Shown: positions 7,798 to 16,842, counted from the first letter of the stretch. The stretch: DNA of 64,000 nt from Ignavibacteriales bacterium UBA1304 (GCA_002307295.1 DBTY01000034.1:1-64000), one strand, 5' to 3'. Numbers and translations: made by a program. The notes: generated by a model from the letters alone, not told the origin.

Positions 7798-8055
7798 GAT
7801 GACAAGCAAAGATAGAATAGAGTTAACGCTTGTTTTGGAGATAACTTTATGGGAAATATATTCAAATAAAGAGATCAGCATTTAATTATACCCTTTATTA
7901 AAACTTACTTTCAATTGTGAAATTAGAGTTTTGTTAATTAATCTTTGGTGATAATAAAATATTGGGAAATTTAAATTAGAAGATGACTTTTTAGGGCTTT
8001 ACCGTAAGAATAACGTAAGTAAAGCCCGTAAGTCTATATAAAACAACACGGATTG

Positions 8056-8128
8056 TGGAGCTAAGCGGAATCGAACCGCTGGCCTCTTGAGTGCGATTCA
8101 AGCGCTCTCCCAGCTGAGCTATAGCCCC
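8056..8128 (-). tRNA. tRNA-Ala (anticodon CGC)
   Basis: The minus strand folds as a 73-nt cloverleaf: acceptor GGGGCTA/TAGCTCC, D-arm GCTC/GAGC, anticodon stem CTTGA/TCAAG around loop ATCGCAC (anticodon CGC, reading GCG), T-arm AGCGG-TTCGATT-CCGCT and discriminator A. CCA is not encoded. A CGC alanine isoacceptor is unusual in an AT-rich genome, where a UGC tRNA normally suffices. It matches the tRNA-Ala at 11572 in 65 of 73 positions, including the first 33. Confidence 0.93.
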
Positions 8129-8259
8129 AATACTTACTAAGTAAAAATCGTTAACAAACTTACATAATAACGTTTAAATTTTCCACTGTTTTTATGCCAA
8201 TTCCAAAATAAATATTGTGTCGTTCGCTAAATAAGTTAATACACTTTATAAAGATATTG

Positions 8260-9306
8260 TTATGTTTTTTTACTAATTAATTTTGGCAAATTAGTTAACA
8301 AATGATTTTTTATATTTTCTGCTTGAACCTTACAAAACTTAGGCGGTAAAGCATTTCCTATCATTAATGCGATTTTTGAAATAGGCGCATCTATTGGAAA
8401 TTTATAATTATCCGGAAAAGACTGCAACATTGCAGCTTCTCTTGCAGAAATACACCTATCCTGTTCGGGATGCAAAAATCGCCCTTTTGACGGATTTAAG
8501 CAACCTCCCGTGATTGTAGTAGAATAATCATCCCAACGTAAGCGTCCGTAAACATCATGAAACCCGATGTTTTCCTTTTGGTGACATTTCAGTTGTCTAT
8601 CTTTATCTAAATCATTAAGGCTTCCTCCATCATGGGGAATATCTTTCACTAATTGTTGAATTCGCAAAGTATGCTTTGGAAATATCTTGTGTAATAAATC
8701 CTCTGATTTTTCCGGCAATGGTAATTTTTCAATAACTTTCCTAACCGTCATTTTTTCATTTTTTGGTTCCGCAACGTTAATTGGCCCTAAACGCGAACCA
8801 ACCATTACCAATCGTTTTCTGTTTTGTGGTACTCCATAATCGCGGACATTAACAACTTTATAATCAACATTATACTTAAGTTTTTCTTCTAAAAAAGTTT
8901 TAGCTTCATGAAATGCATCCGATAAAGCTAAACCTGGAACATTTTCCATCATAAAAGTATAAGGCATAAGCGCTTCAACAAATCTGACATAGTCCTTAAT
9001 TAAACTATTTCTATCATCTTCAACTGGCTGCGCCCTATTTAATCGTCGGATAGAACTAAATCCCTGACAAGGCGGGCAACCTGCAAGTAAATGAATCGTT
9101 TTTCCTTTTAACTTTTTCTTAATATCATTAGTATCTACATTTCGAATATCTGCTGTAATAATTTCAGTTTTTGGATGATTTAATTTATATGCTTTTGAAG
9201 CCAACTCATCAATTTCAAAAGCCATCTTGGTCTGAAACCCAGATTGCTCAAGACCTTCTGTCAAGCCTCCGACACCGGAAAATAAGTCAATTGATATTAG
9301 TTTCAT
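8260..9306 (-). CDS. DNA cytosine-5 methyltransferase
   Basis: A 348-residue C5-MTase that would methylate a specific DNA sequence using SAM. Motif I DLFSGVGGLTEGL is at residues 7-19, motif IV GCPPCQGFS with the catalytic Cys near 75-84, motif VI MENVPG near 119, motif VIII QNRKRLVMVGSR, and motif X IGNALPP near the end. The length and a short target-recognition region between motifs VIII and IX fit a Type II-like enzyme. Its ATG overlaps the stop of the GHKL gene by ATGA, so the two are translationally coupled. It is the modification half of a candidate restriction system; the target sequence cannot be read. Confidence 0.93.
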   Translation of the reverse strand: MKLISIDLFSGVGGLTEGLEQSGFQTKMAFEIDELASKAYKLNHPKTEIITADIRNVDTNDIKKKLKGKTIHLLAGCPPCQGFSSIRRLNRAQPVEDDRNSLIKDYVRFVEALMPYTFMMENVPGLALSDAFHEAKTFLEEKLKYNVDYKVVNVRDYGVPQNRKRLVMVGSRLGPINVAEPKNEKMTVRKVIEKLPLPEKSEDLLHKIFPKHTLRIQQLVKDIPHDGGSLNDLDKDRQLKCHQKENIGFHDVYGRLRWDDYSTTITGGCLNPSKGRFLHPEQDRCISAREAAMLQSFPDNYKFPIDAPISKIALMIGNALPPKFCKVQAENIKNHLLTNLPKLISKKT

Positions 9307-11234
9307 AAATCTTGTATTCTTTTATCATTCGGATTTCTTTGTTTTATCAATTCAAGATATTCTTCCCATTGATTTTTTGCTTGTTCAATTAAAGAATCCC
9401 ATGACAAGATAAAAATATTATCATCTCTACTAAGTTGTTCAATTCTTGTCGTGAATAAATCTGAATCGATTTTCAATTCAGTGATTAAGTATGTTGAGTC
9501 AATACGTTTGAATCTGCTCCCGGTTTCTTTTTTTAATCCTTTTCTAATTCCATCAACATAATAAAAAATCCTCTCCAAATGCTCACGATCTATTGGCAAT
9601 CCTGGCCTCATAAATTCTATTAATAATAAATTCTCACCTGAAGATAGTACTAAATCAACACGCCCATTGAATGCTTCAACGTTTAATTCTTTGTCAGCAA
9701 TATCACTAATTAATTTTGAGACAAATCTTTCTTTTTTATAACTTTCCCATTTAGGGTGAATTAACCAAGGATGATCATAAATAAAATTTCTAACTGAATT
9801 TTCTAATTCTTTAGCCATTACTCTTTTCTTCAACTCCCCAATAGTTGATATTTTCGTTTTGATTGATTCTGCAATATTTAGCGCAGTTAAAACATCCGCT
9901 TCAGAAAATATTTCCAAAAGCTTAATCGCACTTAAATTTTTTGTCTCCGAAATTTCTGTGATCAAATTTCTTAATCTGCCTATTTCCCATGATGTTAAAA
10001 TATCGTTACACAATTCTTGAAATCTTGGATGTCCCAATCTTGGAAATGAGGCTATTTTTTTCAAAACCGATTCAATTGTTTTCCTTTCGGAAGAAGGCAA
10101 TTTATCTAATCTGTCTCTAAATCCAGAAACTTTATTATTTAACTCTTGTAATCGTTTTTCAGATCGACGAGTTTTCCAGATTAATCCAAGTATTTTTATT
10201 ATCTCTATCCCCCAAGTTCTAATGCTTCTTCCTAATTCTGTCTGTAAATTTATCCTTTGCCTTTCTGTTGAAATCAAGTCATTATTACCTTCATCAATAA
10301 AATCCATCCTAATTTGCCCAGTCATATATTCAAGAGCATTTTGTCCCGAAATACCTCCTGTTAAATCGAAGAAAAATGGTTTCTGTGCAAGTTTTCCTTT
10401 TGCATAAATGCTGAGACCTCTTAATTCTTCAATTTTTATTGTATCTTCGTAAAAACCAATTCTCCATTGAATTTCTTTACCTTGAAACGGCTCTTTTGCC
10501 CAACCATTTTCGAAAGATACCACATTAGGGAATTTGGCTTTTTCCGCATCTGTAAAATCTCTCGGGAAAACGAACTCCATTTCAGAGTTAAAATTATCAG
10601 GTAACTTTTCATCATTAACTAGTATCTTAAAATCGTCATAGAATTGGGTTAACAAGAATCTCCGAGATAATTCGGTACTAAAATCACTTACTAACTGACT
10701 AGTAATCTCTACATTGAGCCCATCTAAAGTCACAGTAGTACCACATAATGACTTATTTTCCTCATTTGGCTCAATATATTCAGTAACAATAATTGGTTTT
10801 TCATTTTCATTTCTGGAATCATGCTCAAGAATTGAATCAATTTCCATTTGGAAAACAGTTTTTTCCCCATTAAACTTAGAAATAGTTTTTATATTAATTG
10901 TTTTTGCAATTCCAAATCCTGCAAATTTTCCAATACCTTTTCGTCCAAGAATAGGTCGAGACCTCTCTTCAGATATTTCTTTCCCTGTATCTTCTCGTCT
11001 ATCTCTCCCAACAGTAAGATAACAATCCTGACATTCGTCAAAAGTCATTCCAGACCCATTATCGGAAATTGTAATTTTCTCTTTTTCTAATTTAATATTT
11101 ACAATTTCTGAATCAGCGTCCCAAGAATTTGCTACAAATTCTGAAATAACATCAACTGGTTTTTGATACATTTTGATACCCAAATGATCAATCACTCTTG
11201 GCTGAACAATTAATTTCAATTCTTTATCAATCAT
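9303..11234 (-). CDS. MORC-like GHKL ATPase with nuclease-like C-terminus
   Basis: A 643-residue protein. The N-terminal Bergerat ATP-binding fold shows ISEFVANSWDAD (residues 30-41), ISDNGSGMT (55-63) and GRKGIGKFAGFGIA (about 98-111), as in MORC/Hsp90-like proteins. An S5-like domain and a helical region follow. The C-terminal 150 residues contain RVDLVLSSGENLLLIEFMR, with Asp527 and Glu540 spaced as in PD-(D/E)xK nucleases, but the usual Lys after Glu is not present (EFMR). GHKL-MORC ATPases next to C5 methyltransferases are known as putative restriction components. The start ATG has GAGGG 10 bases upstream. It probably performs the ATP-dependent restriction step (inference). Confidence 0.8.
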   Translation of the reverse strand: MIDKELKLIVQPRVIDHLGIKMYQKPVDVISEFVANSWDADSEIVNIKLEKEKITISDNGSGMTFDECQDCYLTVGRDRREDTGKEISEERSRPILGRKGIGKFAGFGIAKTINIKTISKFNGEKTVFQMEIDSILEHDSRNENEKPIIVTEYIEPNEENKSLCGTTVTLDGLNVEITSQLVSDFSTELSRRFLLTQFYDDFKILVNDEKLPDNFNSEMEFVFPRDFTDAEKAKFPNVVSFENGWAKEPFQGKEIQWRIGFYEDTIKIEELRGLSIYAKGKLAQKPFFFDLTGGISGQNALEYMTGQIRMDFIDEGNNDLISTERQRINLQTELGRSIRTWGIEIIKILGLIWKTRRSEKRLQELNNKVSGFRDRLDKLPSSERKTIESVLKKIASFPRLGHPRFQELCNDILTSWEIGRLRNLITEISETKNLSAIKLLEIFSEADVLTALNIAESIKTKISTIGELKKRVMAKELENSVRNFIYDHPWLIHPKWESYKKERFVSKLISDIADKELNVEAFNGRVDLVLSSGENLLLIEFMRPGLPIDREHLERIFYYVDGIRKGLKKETGSRFKRIDSTYLITELKIDSDLFTTRIEQLSRDDNIFILSWDSLIEQAKNQWEEYLELIKQRNPNDKRIQDL

Positions 11235-11571
11235 CTTTTTGCATCCCTCTTTATAAAGCTAGAAACTTTTACTTAAGTTTTTTTTCTTTTAGTTATATAT
11301 TTTTAACTTATTATTTTTTCTTTTCTTATGTAGACATTTTCAACTGGATTAATAAGGCTAAGGACTTCAATTACAAAATTTATATGCAATTTATGTTAAA
11401 TGGAATTGTCTGTCAATAATATAACGCAGTATTATTTTTTTTCGTCGCGAGGATATGCAAATTTTTAGAGTATAAAAAGAAACATAGGAATATAATCAAA
11501 TAGTTTAGGATAAGTTTTTGTAATTGAATAAAAAAGCCCTCAGAACCAGTTGTTCCAAGGGTTTTTCTGTG
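11235..11571. other. Intergenic region, no gene seen
   Basis: About 340 very AT-rich bases lie between the start of the GHKL ATPase gene and the tRNA-Ala(GGC) 3' end. The part next to 11235 carries the ribosome site of the ATPase gene and must hold its promoter, but no box stands out. The far end holds the tRNA terminator at 11531-11566. No convincing open frame with a start signal was found on either strand. Confidence 0.6.
11531..11566 (-). terminator. Rho-independent terminator after tRNA-Ala(GGC)
   Basis: On the minus strand a 9-bp stem (AAAACCCT pairs with AGGGCTTTT, one G-T pair included) encloses an inner GAAC/GTTC hairpin and is followed by a run of T. It begins 6 bases downstream of the tRNA 3' end. 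Confidence 0.6.
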
Positions 11572-11644
<73 letters not shown>

Positions 11645-11882
11645 ATAATTGAGCAGACAAAAATAAACAAGTATTGTTAGTTTGTCAAACTAATTGAATT
11701 ATTTTATTAAAATAATTTTATTATCTTTAGAATAGTTCAAAATAAGAGCTGAAAATGCAGTAAACATTTTTTGGCTTCCCCCGCTTTTGCATAAACGGTT
11801 TGCTGCTGCAAAAAAAAGCGCATTAAGTATTTTCATTTTGGACTTAGCTAATAATTTTTGACGTCAACAAAAGAAAGAGACA

Positions 11883-12278
11883 ATGAAAAACATAATAAAC
11901 TTCTTATGCTTCGGTTTAATATTATTTTTAGGCTGCGAAGACTCAACCAGCGTTAAAGATTTAGATAAAGTTGTAATTCCATCTGCCAACGTCAGCTACT
12001 CGCAATATATTCAACCCGTATTTAATCTTAAGTGCAATAATTCCGGCTGCCACGACGACGCTGACAGAGCCGGAGGATTAAGTCTTTCTACATGGGCTAA
12101 CGCAACTGCAAGCGCGTCCATAGTTTTTCCTAAGTACCCGGGCAACAGTAAAATGATATGGGCTATCAAAAATCAGTCGGGCGCAACCCAAATGCCCCCG
12201 CTAGGGCAAGCCGCGTTAACTGCAAATCAGATAAGCGGCATAACAACATGGATTAGCGAAGGAGCAAAAAATAATTAA
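11883..12278 (+). CDS. Cytochrome c-like lipoprotein with CX4CH motif
   Basis: A 131-residue exported lipoprotein. The signal sequence ends in FLGC at residues 16-19, and the mature part would be anchored by lipidated Cys19. CNNSGCH near 55-61 is a CX4CH variant of the heme-binding motif, followed by a TQMPPLG segment whose Met could be the distal heme ligand, then a WISEGA end common in small cytochrome domains. It probably carries a covalent heme in the periplasm, although CX4CH is less usual than CXXCH. The gene stands alone and converges on the SDR gene with a 9-bp gap, so no partner can be named. Confidence 0.75.
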   Translation: MKNIINFLCFGLILFLGCEDSTSVKDLDKVVIPSANVSYSQYIQPVFNLKCNNSGCHDDADRAGGLSLSTWANATASASIVFPKYPGNSKMIWAIKNQSGATQMPPLGQAALTANQISGITTWISEGAKNN

Positions 12279-12287
12279 AAGCCGGTT

Positions 12288-13280
12288 TTACAGCCAGCCT
12301 ACGCTTTTATACCATTCAAGAGTGCGTCTAAGCCCTTCTTCAACAGGGATGTTTTGATGGTATCCAATTTCCTTAATTGCCTTAGACGTATCGCATATCC
12401 ATTTAGCCTGAGTAATATCTCTGGCTTTTTCGATATTAAGCGTAGCAGGTTTTGAACTGAAATTAGAAAGCAATTGCGTGACAGCAGAAATGCCGTACAC
12501 TAAAAAGTGCGGCACTTTTACATGAAGCGCTTTTTTATTAAGAAGCTTTCCAGTCAGACTGCCAATTTCTTCCCATGTATAGAACTTTTCTGAACTGATA
12601 AAATAGGTTTCGCCAATGCCGTTAGGGCTGGTAGCGGCTAAATAAAATCCATTAACAAGATCGCTCACGTGAATAAGACTTAGCGCTTTTTTATCAAAAC
12701 CTAAAGTAGTAAAAAGTCCGCTATTATAAGTTTTGAAGAAGATAAGAATTTCAGTGTCTCTTTCTCCAAAAACAGCGGGAGGACGGCAAATAGTAATAGG
12801 GAATTTATTCATAAACTTATGCGATATTCTTTCTTCTTCTAATTTGCTTCTTCCGTAAGTAGTAATAGGTTTGCACTCGTCTTCTTCAGTAATTGGAACG
12901 TCCCCCAAAGTAGGTCCGGCTGCAGTTTGACTGCTTACGATAAGAAAACGCTCTATAGTATCTTTAAATTCTTCGGCAGTTTCTAACAGCACCTGAGTAT
13001 TTTCCACATTGCCTCTGTAATAGCCGTTAGGGTTCTTGGATTTAACGACCCCGGCCACATGATATATATATGAAGCTCCGGCAAAAGCTTTTCTAAGTCC
13101 TTCTTTATCGAACAAACCGCAATCAAAAAATTCAACTTTTTTTCCGAGAAGCCATTTAAGATCGCTCGACTTGCGAACAATACACCTTACGACGTATCCC
13201 TTCTCCAAAAGCAAATCGACAAGATGACTTCCTACGAACCCATTAGCGCCAGTAACTACTGCAATTTTATTATTTTCCAT
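12288..13280 (-). CDS. Extended SDR (epimerase/dehydratase type), candidate ceramide reductase
   Basis: A 330-residue extended short-chain dehydrogenase. The nucleotide-binding TGANGFVGSHL is near residues 9-19, the ISSQTAAGP strand holds the catalytic Ser region, and YGRSK near 142-146 is the YxxxK pair. Such proteins act on sugars, flavonoids or lipids. The divergent neighbour is a serine palmitoyltransferase-like gene. In Caulobacter an epimerase-type SDR (CerR) reduces the 3-keto group of ceramide, so a CerR-like role is proposed (inference from context plus family). An unrelated sugar or lipid reductase is the main alternative. Confidence 0.75.
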   Translation of the reverse strand: MENNKIAVVTGANGFVGSHLVDLLLEKGYVVRCIVRKSSDLKWLLGKKVEFFDCGLFDKEGLRKAFAGASYIYHVAGVVKSKNPNGYYRGNVENTQVLLETAEEFKDTIERFLIVSSQTAAGPTLGDVPITEEDECKPITTYGRSKLEEERISHKFMNKFPITICRPPAVFGERDTEILIFFKTYNSGLFTTLGFDKKALSLIHVSDLVNGFYLAATSPNGIGETYFISSEKFYTWEEIGSLTGKLLNKKALHVKVPHFLVYGISAVTQLLSNFSSKPATLNIEKARDITQAKWICDTSKAIKEIGYHQNIPVEEGLRRTLEWYKSVGWL

Positions 13281-13397
13281 AGTATTAAATTATTTGATTT
13301 TATGATTAATTAAACATAGATTTTGCATTGTTATTTTGTAAAATAAACAAAAATACGTTAAAATTAAATATATTTACATTTTTAGTAGGAGATTATT

Positions 13398-14588
13398 TTG
13401 GATATTTTCAAAAAATGTCTCGAATTTACCAGGGCAGATGAAATAAAAGCAAGCGGATTATATCCATATTTCAAAGCAATTGAAGCAAATGAGGGTCCTG
13501 AAGTTCAGATAGAAGGAAGAAAAATAGTGATGGCCGGGTCAAATAATTATTTAGGATTAACCGCTCATCCCAAAGTAAAAGAAGCCGCAATTAAAGCTAT
13601 TGAAAAATATGGCACCGGATGTTCCGGATCACGTTACCTTACCGGAACGCTTGATTTGCACAATGAACTTGAAGCGAGACTTGCAAAATTCTTTAAGTCG
13701 GAATCCGTTCTTTTATTTACAACCGGATATTTGACCGCTCAGGGAATCATTCCTACTTTAGTGCAGAGAGGCGACTATGTAATCGCCGATAAAGACGACC
13801 ATGCATGCATCGTTGTAGCAAATCTTATGGCTAAAGGCGCTGCCGCTGAAATGGTTAGATACAAACATAACGACATGGACGATCTTGAAAGAGTAATTGC
13901 AAAACTGCCTGCCGATGCAGGAAAATTAATAGTCAGCGACGGAGTTTTCAGCACAGGCGGCGAAATAGTCGAGCTCCCACGGTTAAATGAAATTGCAAAA
14001 AAATATGGCGCAAGAATTCTTATTGACGACGCTCATGCAGTAGGCGTTATTGGCAAAGGCGGAAGAGGCACTGCAAGCGAATTTAATTTGGAAAGCGAAA
14101 TTGACATGACTATGGGAACCTTCAGCAAAACTTTTGCTTCGCTTGGCGGTTTTGTTGCAAGCACAGAACGAGTAATAAATTATTTAAAACATAACTCCCC
14201 CGCTCTTATTTTTGGCGCTTCCCCAACTCCTGCTTCGGTAGCTTCAGCTCTTGCGGCTCTTGATATTTTAGAAGCTGAACCAGAAAGAGTTGAAAAAGTT
14301 GTAAAAAACGCAACCAGCGCGCGCGAAAAACTCAAGGAAGCAGGCTTTAATGTTATTGACGGTCGCACAGCCGTTGTGCCTGTTATTATTGGAGACGACG
14401 CATTAGCTTTTAATATGTGGAAGCTATTATTTGATTACGGCGTATTTACTAATTTATTTATTTCTCCAGGCGTTCCTCAAGGCAGACAAATGATGAGAAC
14501 CAGTTATATGGCTACTCACGAAGAACGTCATATTGATTTTATTGTCGAGGCTTTTGTTAAAGCCGGGAAAGAGCTACATATCATATAA
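13398..14588 (+). CDS. spt: Serine palmitoyltransferase-like alpha-oxoamine synthase
   Basis: A 396-residue PLP enzyme of the alpha-oxoamine synthase family, which condenses an amino acid with an acyl-CoA. Seen: SNNYLGL near residue 51, GTGCSGSRYLTGT, DDAHAVG, and TFSKTFASLGG with the PLP-binding Lys at 244. The N-terminal ASGLYPYFKAIE is typical of bacterial serine palmitoyltransferases rather than KBL or BioF, but these relatives are hard to separate by eye. The product would be 3-ketosphinganine, the first sphingolipid intermediate. The start is TTG at 13398 with AGGAG 6 bases upstream. A terminator-like hairpin at 14611 separates it from the acyltransferase gene. Confidence 0.82.
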   Translation: MDIFKKCLEFTRADEIKASGLYPYFKAIEANEGPEVQIEGRKIVMAGSNNYLGLTAHPKVKEAAIKAIEKYGTGCSGSRYLTGTLDLHNELEARLAKFFKSESVLLFTTGYLTAQGIIPTLVQRGDYVIADKDDHACIVVANLMAKGAAAEMVRYKHNDMDDLERVIAKLPADAGKLIVSDGVFSTGGEIVELPRLNEIAKKYGARILIDDAHAVGVIGKGGRGTASEFNLESEIDMTMGTFSKTFASLGGFVASTERVINYLKHNSPALIFGASPTPASVASALAALDILEAEPERVEKVVKNATSAREKLKEAGFNVIDGRTAVVPVIIGDDALAFNMWKLLFDYGVFTNLFISPGVPQGRQMMRTSYMATHEERHIDFIVEAFVKAGKELHII

Positions 14589-14610
14589 CAATCTTTTTTT
14601 TCTAAGCAAA

Positions 14611-14639
14611 AGCATACTTTCAAAAGTATGCTTTTTTTT
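14611..14639 (+). terminator. Hairpin with U-run between spt-like and acyltransferase genes
   Basis: AGCATACTT at 14611-14619 pairs perfectly with AAGTATGCT at 14624-14632 around a 4-base loop, followed by eight T. It lies 22 bases after the spt-like stop and 19 bases before the next start. Downstream expression therefore depends on readthrough or on a promoter hidden in this short gap. Confidence 0.8.
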
Positions 14640-14658
14640 AACTTGTAAGGATGAAGCA

Positions 14659-15789
14659 ATGAGCGATATTATTATTAAAAAAGTCGAATCAAAATCGGAT
14701 TTGATGAAATTTATTAAAATGCAGTGGTACATCTATAAAGGAGACGCTCACTGGGTTCCGCCTCTGATTATGGAACGAAAAAAAATATTAGACAAAAAGA
14801 AGCATCCATTTTATAAACATTCAGAAGCCGACTTCTTTTTAGCGGAAAAAGACGGAATAATTGTTGGTAGAATTGCCGCTATTAAAAACGATATACATAA
14901 TAAATACCATAACGATAAAACAGGTTTTTTTGGTTTCTTTGAATGTATTAACGATCAGACTGTAGCTGACTCATTATTTGATACTGCCGGCAAATGGCTT
15001 AAAGAAAAAGGCTGCGATATTATGCGCGGTCCGGCTAACCCCTCCAGCAACGACGAATGGGGCATGCTGCTTGAAGGCTTTGACGACGAGCCAAGAATAT
15101 TGATGACTTATAATCCTAAATATTATTTAGACCTTTGCGATAATTACGGTTTTTATAAATCAAAAGACCTTGTGGCATATAAATTAGAAAATGAAAAAGT
15201 TGTAGCTTCAGAAAAATTAAAACGCGTAGCTGAAATTGCGAGAAAAAGATCAGGTCTAACTATATTAGAGTTAGACAAATCGAATATAGAATCCGAAATA
15301 GAAAAAGTAAAAGACGTTTACAATAAATCGTGGGCGCCAAACTGGGGCTTTGTTCCTATGACAAACGACGAGTTAGACGCTATGGCAGACGACCTGAAAA
15401 CGCTTGCCGAACCTTCGTTAGTTCTGTTCGGTCAGATAGACGGTAAAAATGTCGGTTTTGCATTAGTGATGCCCGACTATAATCAAATATTCAAAAAAAT
15501 GAACGGAAGACTCCTCCCTTTCAACTTTCTGAAACTTCTATCGCGCAAAGAAATGCTGGCTACTAAATGGGTCAGAATTATTGCTCTTGGGCTTATTCCT
15601 GAGTATCAAAAGAAAGGCTTAGACGCAGTTTTTTATTGGGAAATTGTAAACCGCGCAGCCGCGCTTGGTAAAAAACTAGGCGAAGCGAGCTGGATTCTTG
15701 AAGATAACGCAATGATGAACCGCGGAGCAAAAGAAGTAATGAATGGCGAGATTTATAAGAAATACAGGATTTACGATAAAAAATTATAA
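14659..15789 (+). CDS. GNAT-fold acyltransferase, candidate bacterial ceramide synthase
   Basis: A 376-residue soluble protein with GNAT character: an N-terminal WVPPLI...HPFYKHSEADFFLAE segment, strand VGRIAAIKN, and a second acetyltransferase-like part with VGFALVMPDYN and a C-terminal GAKEVMNGEIYKKYRIY. This layout matches a family of large GNAT-like proteins often found next to serine palmitoyltransferase. In Caulobacter such a protein (bCerS) N-acylates 3-ketosphinganine. With the spt-like gene upstream and the SDR nearby, that role is the best guess. Its start ATG at 14659 has AAGG 9 bases upstream. Other amine or amino-acid acylation remains possible. Confidence 0.72.
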   Translation: MSDIIIKKVESKSDLMKFIKMQWYIYKGDAHWVPPLIMERKKILDKKKHPFYKHSEADFFLAEKDGIIVGRIAAIKNDIHNKYHNDKTGFFGFFECINDQTVADSLFDTAGKWLKEKGCDIMRGPANPSSNDEWGMLLEGFDDEPRILMTYNPKYYLDLCDNYGFYKSKDLVAYKLENEKVVASEKLKRVAEIARKRSGLTILELDKSNIESEIEKVKDVYNKSWAPNWGFVPMTNDELDAMADDLKTLAEPSLVLFGQIDGKNVGFALVMPDYNQIFKKMNGRLLPFNFLKLLSRKEMLATKWVRIIALGLIPEYQKKGLDAVFYWEIVNRAAALGKKLGEASWILEDNAMMNRGAKEVMNGEIYKKYRIYDKKL

Positions 15790-15810
15790 CCGCTACAATT
15801 TTACAAAATA

Positions 15811-15849
15811 AAAAAAGCGTCTGCTTATAAAATAGGCAGACGCTTTTTT
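15811..15849. terminator. Bidirectional terminator
   Basis: AGCGTCTGC at 15816-15824 pairs with GCAGACGCT at 15836-15844 around an 11-base loop. A-run on the left and T-run on the right let it serve both the acyltransferase gene (plus) and the convergent DUF4835 gene (minus). Confidence 0.85.
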
Positions 15850-15867
15850 ATTTCATAATTTCTAATG

Positions 15868-16761
15868 TTAATTTGCCGGGTTAGTCATTGCCTCTTCATA
15901 TTTTGCCGAGTGAGGCGGATCTATTTTTTTCAATGTTTTGAATATTTCTTTATCAGGGTAATCCTTAAGGCATTCTGTTATTTCGCTAGATTTAGCTTCA
16001 AAAAAAGTAGTAGTTAAAACTCCTTTAATATCCGCTTTCTTCCTTTCCGATTCCAAATTGGTTATTAGCTTAACAACTGCATTCTGCGCAGCCTGTTTGT
16101 TTTGCGCGTAAATATCAATACCGTTATAATGATAATCAAAAAAATCCTGCCTGAATGTTTTAAACTTTTCATTAAGCAAATCTTCAACAATTCCTCGTCT
16201 GCTATAAACGGAACTATTTTTTTCCCAACCCTTTTGGAACTGCGTGTTTGCGCTGCCGAGCAAAGCTATATCGTAAGCGGTTTTATAATATTGGGAACCG
16301 TTGCATGATTTATAAGAATCTTCGTCATACCCAAGAATTAAGTATGCATAGAAATCGAGAAAACTTAGAAGAGGATTAAAGACTTGCGGCTGGAAATAAA
16401 ACGACTGCCCTTTTTCGTAAGTAAAACTCCAGTTAGCGTCAAGTATTTTAAGCATAAGCGAAGTTCTGCTCGATTTATAAACAGGCCTCTTGCTTGTTAA
16501 AAAAATCTGCGCTGTGTAGGCGTTTTGTTCTGAAGTCGATTGCAGTTTAATCATCATTGAACACTTTATTCTATCTCCATCCCAGCTTCCCCCCGTAAAT
16601 TTATTATTGTTAAGATAATCTTGCACAAATGGACCGAAATTAGCTAAAATTTCTTTATTAGCGGCAGATAGTCCGTCTAAATTTGTAGTTACTTCAAACT
16701 CCAATTCCTGAGCGCAAAGCAGCCCGGTAAAAAGCATAAAAGTTAGAAATAAAGTTTTCAT
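15868..16761 (-). CDS. porD: DUF4835 / PorD-like protein
   Basis: A 297-residue secreted protein with a signal peptide ending near LLCAQ. It matches the DUF4835 family: the opening LEFEVTTNLDGL, a central FNPLLSFLDFYAYLILGYDEDSY, and the RRGIVEDLLNEKFKTFRQDFF stretch. In Bacteroidota the PorD protein of this family is linked to type IX secretion. It acts in the periplasm or at the outer membrane with an undefined mechanism. It is divergent from a PorV-like barrel gene at 16843, which supports an envelope role. No other type IX genes are in the window. Confidence 0.85.
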   Translation of the reverse strand: MKTLFLTFMLFTGLLCAQELEFEVTTNLDGLSAANKEILANFGPFVQDYLNNNKFTGGSWDGDRIKCSMMIKLQSTSEQNAYTAQIFLTSKRPVYKSSRTSLMLKILDANWSFTYEKGQSFYFQPQVFNPLLSFLDFYAYLILGYDEDSYKSCNGSQYYKTAYDIALLGSANTQFQKGWEKNSSVYSRRGIVEDLLNEKFKTFRQDFFDYHYNGIDIYAQNKQAAQNAVVKLITNLESERKKADIKGVLTTTFFEAKSSEITECLKDYPDKEIFKTLKKIDPPHSAKYEEAMTNPAN

Positions 16762-16842
16762 TAGTTATCCCAAAATTGTATTTTGATGCTAACAATATAT
16801 ATATTTAGTTTTAATCTATCAATACAGTAAAATCTTTTATTG

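Noticed and set aside
7799..7885. A 28-codon open frame starting right after the thioesterase stop
   Set aside because: Too short, no ribosome site of its own, no recognisable motif; probably chance.
7994..8027. GGGCTTTAC/GTAAAGCCC hairpin downstream of tRNA-Ala(CGC)
   Set aside because: A 9-bp stem is real, but no T-run follows on the tRNA strand and the loop is 16 bases, so I did not call a terminator.
9303..11234. Hsp90 (HtpG) or MutL
   Set aside because: The ATP-binding motifs are shared, but the middle and C-terminal parts do not match either, and coupling to a C5 methyltransferase favours a MORC-like restriction role.
13398..14588. Glycine C-acetyltransferase (kbl) or BioF
   Set aside because: Same family, but there is no threonine dehydrogenase or biotin gene nearby, and the N-terminal motif and neighbours favour serine palmitoyltransferase. 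Not fully excluded.
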